A stretch of DNA of 9,336 nucleotides from assembly GCA_026398545.1 (NCBI GenBank), contig JAPLSR010000192.1:1-9336 (forward strand). The letters are read 5' to 3'. Positions 7,333 to 9,336 of the stretch are shown here, in pieces. The translations under genes were made by a program, and so were the position numbers. Each line of letters opens with the position of its first letter. Within the stretch, counting starts at the first letter, position 1. The notes beneath the pieces are model-generated. The model made no database searches and was not told the origin of the DNA. It was given only the letters and a program-made list of their open reading frames with translations. This DNA is from Candidatus Sumerlaeota bacterium (GTDB lineage Bacteria; Sumerlaeota; Sumerlaeia; MWCT01).

Positions 7333-9102
7333 ATGCCAGGAAAGAAAAAATCAACAGAGACTCCCGTGGAGAAAAAAACCGCTCCTGAAGAATCCAAACC
7401 CATACCTCGCCGCCGCGGACGTCCACGGAAATACCCCGCACCGGCTATCGTCGCGGATGCGGAATCAAAATCTAAAAAGGCGGAACTGCAATCACAACCT
7501 CTGGCGCCCCGTCGACCGGAACCCGCCGCGGTGGAAGGGAAAAATGTGGTGACAGAGACGCTCCCGCGCGCAAAAAGAACGGCTCCACGTCTCGTTCCCC
7601 GCATCCATCCCAAAGCGGATCTGATTGAGGCTTATGTCACCACTGCGAAAATGCCGGAACCTGTTGCAACCGCCCTCCCGGAGGAATCACCGACGGTGGC
7701 AAAACCCTCCACCGAAAAAATATCCACCTCAAAAGAACCATCAGCCGAACCCTATGCCGGCGCACCCTCATTGACGGCTGAGACGGCTCCTGAATCGTCG
7801 CCAGCGCAGGAAATGGAATCTTCTCCCGCAACAACACAAGCCCCAACGCCGCCGGAACAGAAAATCGAACCCCGCTTTGCCACCCCGCCTTCCACTGAAA
7901 AGCCCGAGCCAAGACAGCCATATTATGAACGCCCCGAACCGCCCGCTCCGCCATATCCACAGCGCCCACAAAGACGCGGCGGCGGCTACCGTACCAGCCC
8001 AGCTTCTCAAAACCATATCGCCCGAAATGACCTCCAGGCTGATGTAACTGAGGATTTAACCATCCACCAGCCCTCCATCATTGACCTCGGGAACGGTGAT
8101 ACCATCCCGGCTGACCTCAGTATCCTCAAGTCATATTCCATTTCAAGACTCTGCGAAATCGGGCGCAAGATGGAGATTGAAGGATATGCCAACTATCGGA
8201 AGCAGGACCTCATCTTCAGGATTTTGCAGAAAAACGCTGAAAAGCAGGGCAACCTTTATGGGGAAGGGGTGCTGGAAATCCTCCAGGACGGCTTCGGATT
8301 CCTGCGAAGCCCCAGATTCAATTACCTCCCCGGACCCGATGACATATATGTCTCGCCCTCGCAGATTCGCCGCTTCAATCTGCGCAAGGGCGATACCGTT
8401 TCCGGTCTAATCCGCCCGCCCAAGGAGGGCGAGCGATACTTCGCACTTCTGAAGGTCGAGGCGATTAACCAGTGGTCCATTGAAGAGGCGAAAAATAAAA
8501 CCCTCTTCGACAACCTCACACCCCTTTATCCAATGGAACGCATCAACCTGGAAACCGTTTCCAATAAACTCACAACCCGCGTCATGGACCTGCTGACTCC
8601 CATTGGCAAGGGACAGCGCGGACTCATCGTGGCTCCGCCCCGCACCGGTAAAACCATGATTCTCCAGGATATCGCCAATGCAATCACCACCAATCACCAC
8701 GAAATCTACCTGATTGTTCTCCTGATTGATGAGCGTCCTGAGGAGGTGACCGACATGCAGCGTTCCGTTAAAGGCGAGGTTATCTCCTCAACCTTTGACG
8801 AACCCGCCGACCGCCACGTCCAGGTCGCTGAAATGGTCATTGAGAAGGCAAAACGCCTGACGGAACACGGGAGGGATGTGGTGATTCTCCTCGACTCAAT
8901 CACACGACTTGCCCGCGCCTACAACACGATTGCGCCAGCCAGCGGAAAGATTCTCTCCGGAGGCATTGACTCCAATGCCCTGCCGCGCCCCAAGCGCTTC
9001 TTCGGCGCCGCCCGCAACATCGAGGAAGGGGGCAGCCTGACCATCATCGCCACCGCCCTCATTGACACGGGCAGTCGCATGGATGACGTCATCTTTGAAT
9101 AG
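7333..9102 (+). CDS. rho: Transcription termination factor Rho, interrupted by an in-frame TAG
   Basis: Rho is a ring-shaped hexameric RNA helicase that ends transcription of untranslated RNA. Residues 1 to about 255 are a Pro/Ala/Glu/Lys-rich, probably disordered extension with an AT-hook-like R-R-R-G-R-P-R-K (26-33) and an R-R-G-G-G-Y-R patch (214-220). Then come the Rho N-terminal helical domain (about 260-305), the cold-shock-like RNA-binding fold with D-G-F-G-F-L-R-S (319-326), Walker A A-P-P-R-T-G-K-T (K440), Walker B V-V-I-L-L-D (D521), the Q-loop region S-T-F-D-E-P-A and the R-loop region S-G-K-I-L-S-G-G. The frame stops at TAG 9100-9102 after D-D-V-I-F-E, at the second Glu of the conserved E-E-F-K-G-T-G-N run. 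A product ending here would lack the arginine finger and should not work as a helicase. The same frame resumes at once with the rest of Rho, so the intended gene is longer than 667 residues and leaves the window. ATG 7333 is supported by the Shine-Dalgarno site and three-base gap from coaE. Confidence 0.95.
   Translation: MPGKKKSTETPVEKKTAPEESKPIPRRRGRPRKYPAPAIVADAESKSKKAELQSQPLAPRRPEPAAVEGKNVVTETLPRAKRTAPRLVPRIHPKADLIEAYVTTAKMPEPVATALPEESPTVAKPSTEKISTSKEPSAEPYAGAPSLTAETAPESSPAQEMESSPATTQAPTPPEQKIEPRFATPPSTEKPEPRQPYYERPEPPAPPYPQRPQRRGGGYRTSPASQNHIARNDLQADVTEDLTIHQPSIIDLGNGDTIPADLSILKSYSISRLCEIGRKMEIEGYANYRKQDLIFRILQKNAEKQGNLYGEGVLEILQDGFGFLRSPRFNYLPGPDDIYVSPSQIRRFNLRKGDTVSGLIRPPKEGERYFALLKVEAINQWSIEEAKNKTLFDNLTPLYPMERINLETVSNKLTTRVMDLLTPIGKGQRGLIVAPPRTGKTMILQDIANAITTNHHEIYLIVLLIDERPEEVTDMQRSVKGEVISSTFDEPADRHVQVAEMVIEKAKRLTEHGRDVVILLDSITRLARAYNTIAPASGKILSGGIDSNALPRPKRFFGAARNIEEGGSLTIIATALIDTGSRMDDVIFE
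9100..9102 (+). other. rho: In-frame amber codon at a conserved Glu of Rho
   Basis: The codons read GAT GAC GTC ATC TTT GAA TAG TTT AAA GGA ACG GGG AAT. In E. coli Rho the matching run is D-E-V-I-Y-E-E-F-K-G-T-G-N. A single G-to-T change would turn the expected GAG into TAG. The next base is T, a context generally linked to efficient stopping, and I see no obvious read-through stem-loop just after it. Confidence 0.9.
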
Positions 9103-9120
9103 TTTAAAGGAACGGGGAAT

Positions 9121-9336
9121 ATGGAGGTGAATCTGGTTCGCAAACTCGTTGACCGCCGTATTTTCCCCGCCATTGACATTGCGCGTTCCGGCACTCGCAA
9201 GGAGGAGCTCCTCCTGAGCGAAAAGACCCTGAGCCGCATCTGGCTCCTGCGTAAAGTCCTGAATGAACTGGGCACCGTGGAGTCGATGGAATTCCTGCTG
9301 GAACGCCTCAAAAAAAGAGAAACCAATACAGAATTT
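9121..9336 (+). CDS. rho: C-terminal remainder of Rho after the in-frame TAG, 3' partial
   Basis: Homology to Rho starts right after the TAG, at 9103 (F-K-G-T-G-N), and continues through the ATG at 9121 to the window edge. From 9121 it reads M-E-V-N-L-V-R-K-L, then R-R-I-F-P-A-I-D, S-G-T-R-K-E-E-L-L with the Arg-finger equivalent of E. coli R366, a W-L-L-R-K segment and M-E-F-L-L-E-R-L. The E. coli protein has only a handful more residues, so little is missing off-window. There is no frameshift or further stop. AAAGGA (9106-9111) lies nine bases before ATG 9121 and could by chance act as a restart site, but it is fully explained as coding for K-G. I treat this as the tail of one rho gene; an automatic gene caller would show it as a separate small ORF. 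Confidence 0.85.
   Translation, partial: MEVNLVRKLVDRRIFPAIDIARSGTRKEELLLSEKTLSRIWLLRKVLNELGTVESMEFLLERLKKRETNTEF

Noticed and set aside
9082..9093. Perfect 12-bp palindrome GATGACGTCATC just before the rho TAG
   Set aside because: It encodes the conserved M-D-D-V-I stretch of Rho and is most simply a coincidence of codon choice.
9103..9109. TTTAAAG slippery-like heptamer next to the rho TAG
   Set aside because: It lies after the stop and is in the wrong phase for -1 frameshifting; the downstream frame is already frame 0.

Overview
The window looks like bacterial chromosome, all on the + strand, of moderate GC content. It holds a very large, 5'-truncated secretin-family outer-membrane channel gene, a 372-base intergenic stretch, and the housekeeping block polA - coaE - rho. 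The same three genes lie side by side in Chlamydia (polA, yacE/coaE, rho). Together with the secretin fused to TPR repeats, this points to the Planctomycetes-Verrucomicrobia-Chlamydiae (PVC) group, perhaps a Verrucomicrobia, Lentisphaerae or Kiritimatiellae relative. That placement is inference from gene order and protein architecture; no rRNA gene is present.

Layout. Bases 2-3577 encode the secretin: first a 30-residue charged repeat in four tandem copies running off the left edge, then about four TPR motifs, several secretin N-domains interrupted by an unfamiliar beta-rich insert, and a C-terminal secretin barrel. Bases 3578-3949 hold no convincing gene. They contain a nested palindromic repeat, a good Rho-independent terminator candidate and a weak promoter candidate. 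polA (3950-6643) is a full three-domain DNA polymerase I with all 5'-nuclease, proofreading and polymerase motifs intact. A 92-base gap with a 13-bp imperfect inverted repeat leads to coaE (6736-7329), dephospho-CoA kinase. Three bases later rho starts, with a clear Shine-Dalgarno site inside the end of coaE.

The most striking point is in rho. After 589 codons the frame meets TAG (9100-9102) exactly where the conserved E-E-F-K-G-T-G-N run calls for a second glutamate. Beyond it, 78 more codons in the same frame encode the intact remainder of Rho, including the arginine-finger segment S-G-T-R-K-E-E-L-L, up to the right edge. The break is a single in-frame stop with no sign of decay around it. 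It is therefore a sequencing or assembly error, a very recent nonsense change, suppressed or read-through amber, or translation restart at ATG 9121. The other genes end in TAG (secretin), TGA (polA) and TAA (coaE) and have no internal TAG, so wholesale reassignment of TAG is unlikely.

Functionally, the right-hand genes cover DNA repair and Okazaki-fragment processing (PolA), the last step of coenzyme A synthesis (CoaE) and factor-dependent transcription termination (Rho). The secretin is probably an independent transcription unit for a type IV pilus-like or type II secretion-like system whose other parts lie outside the window.
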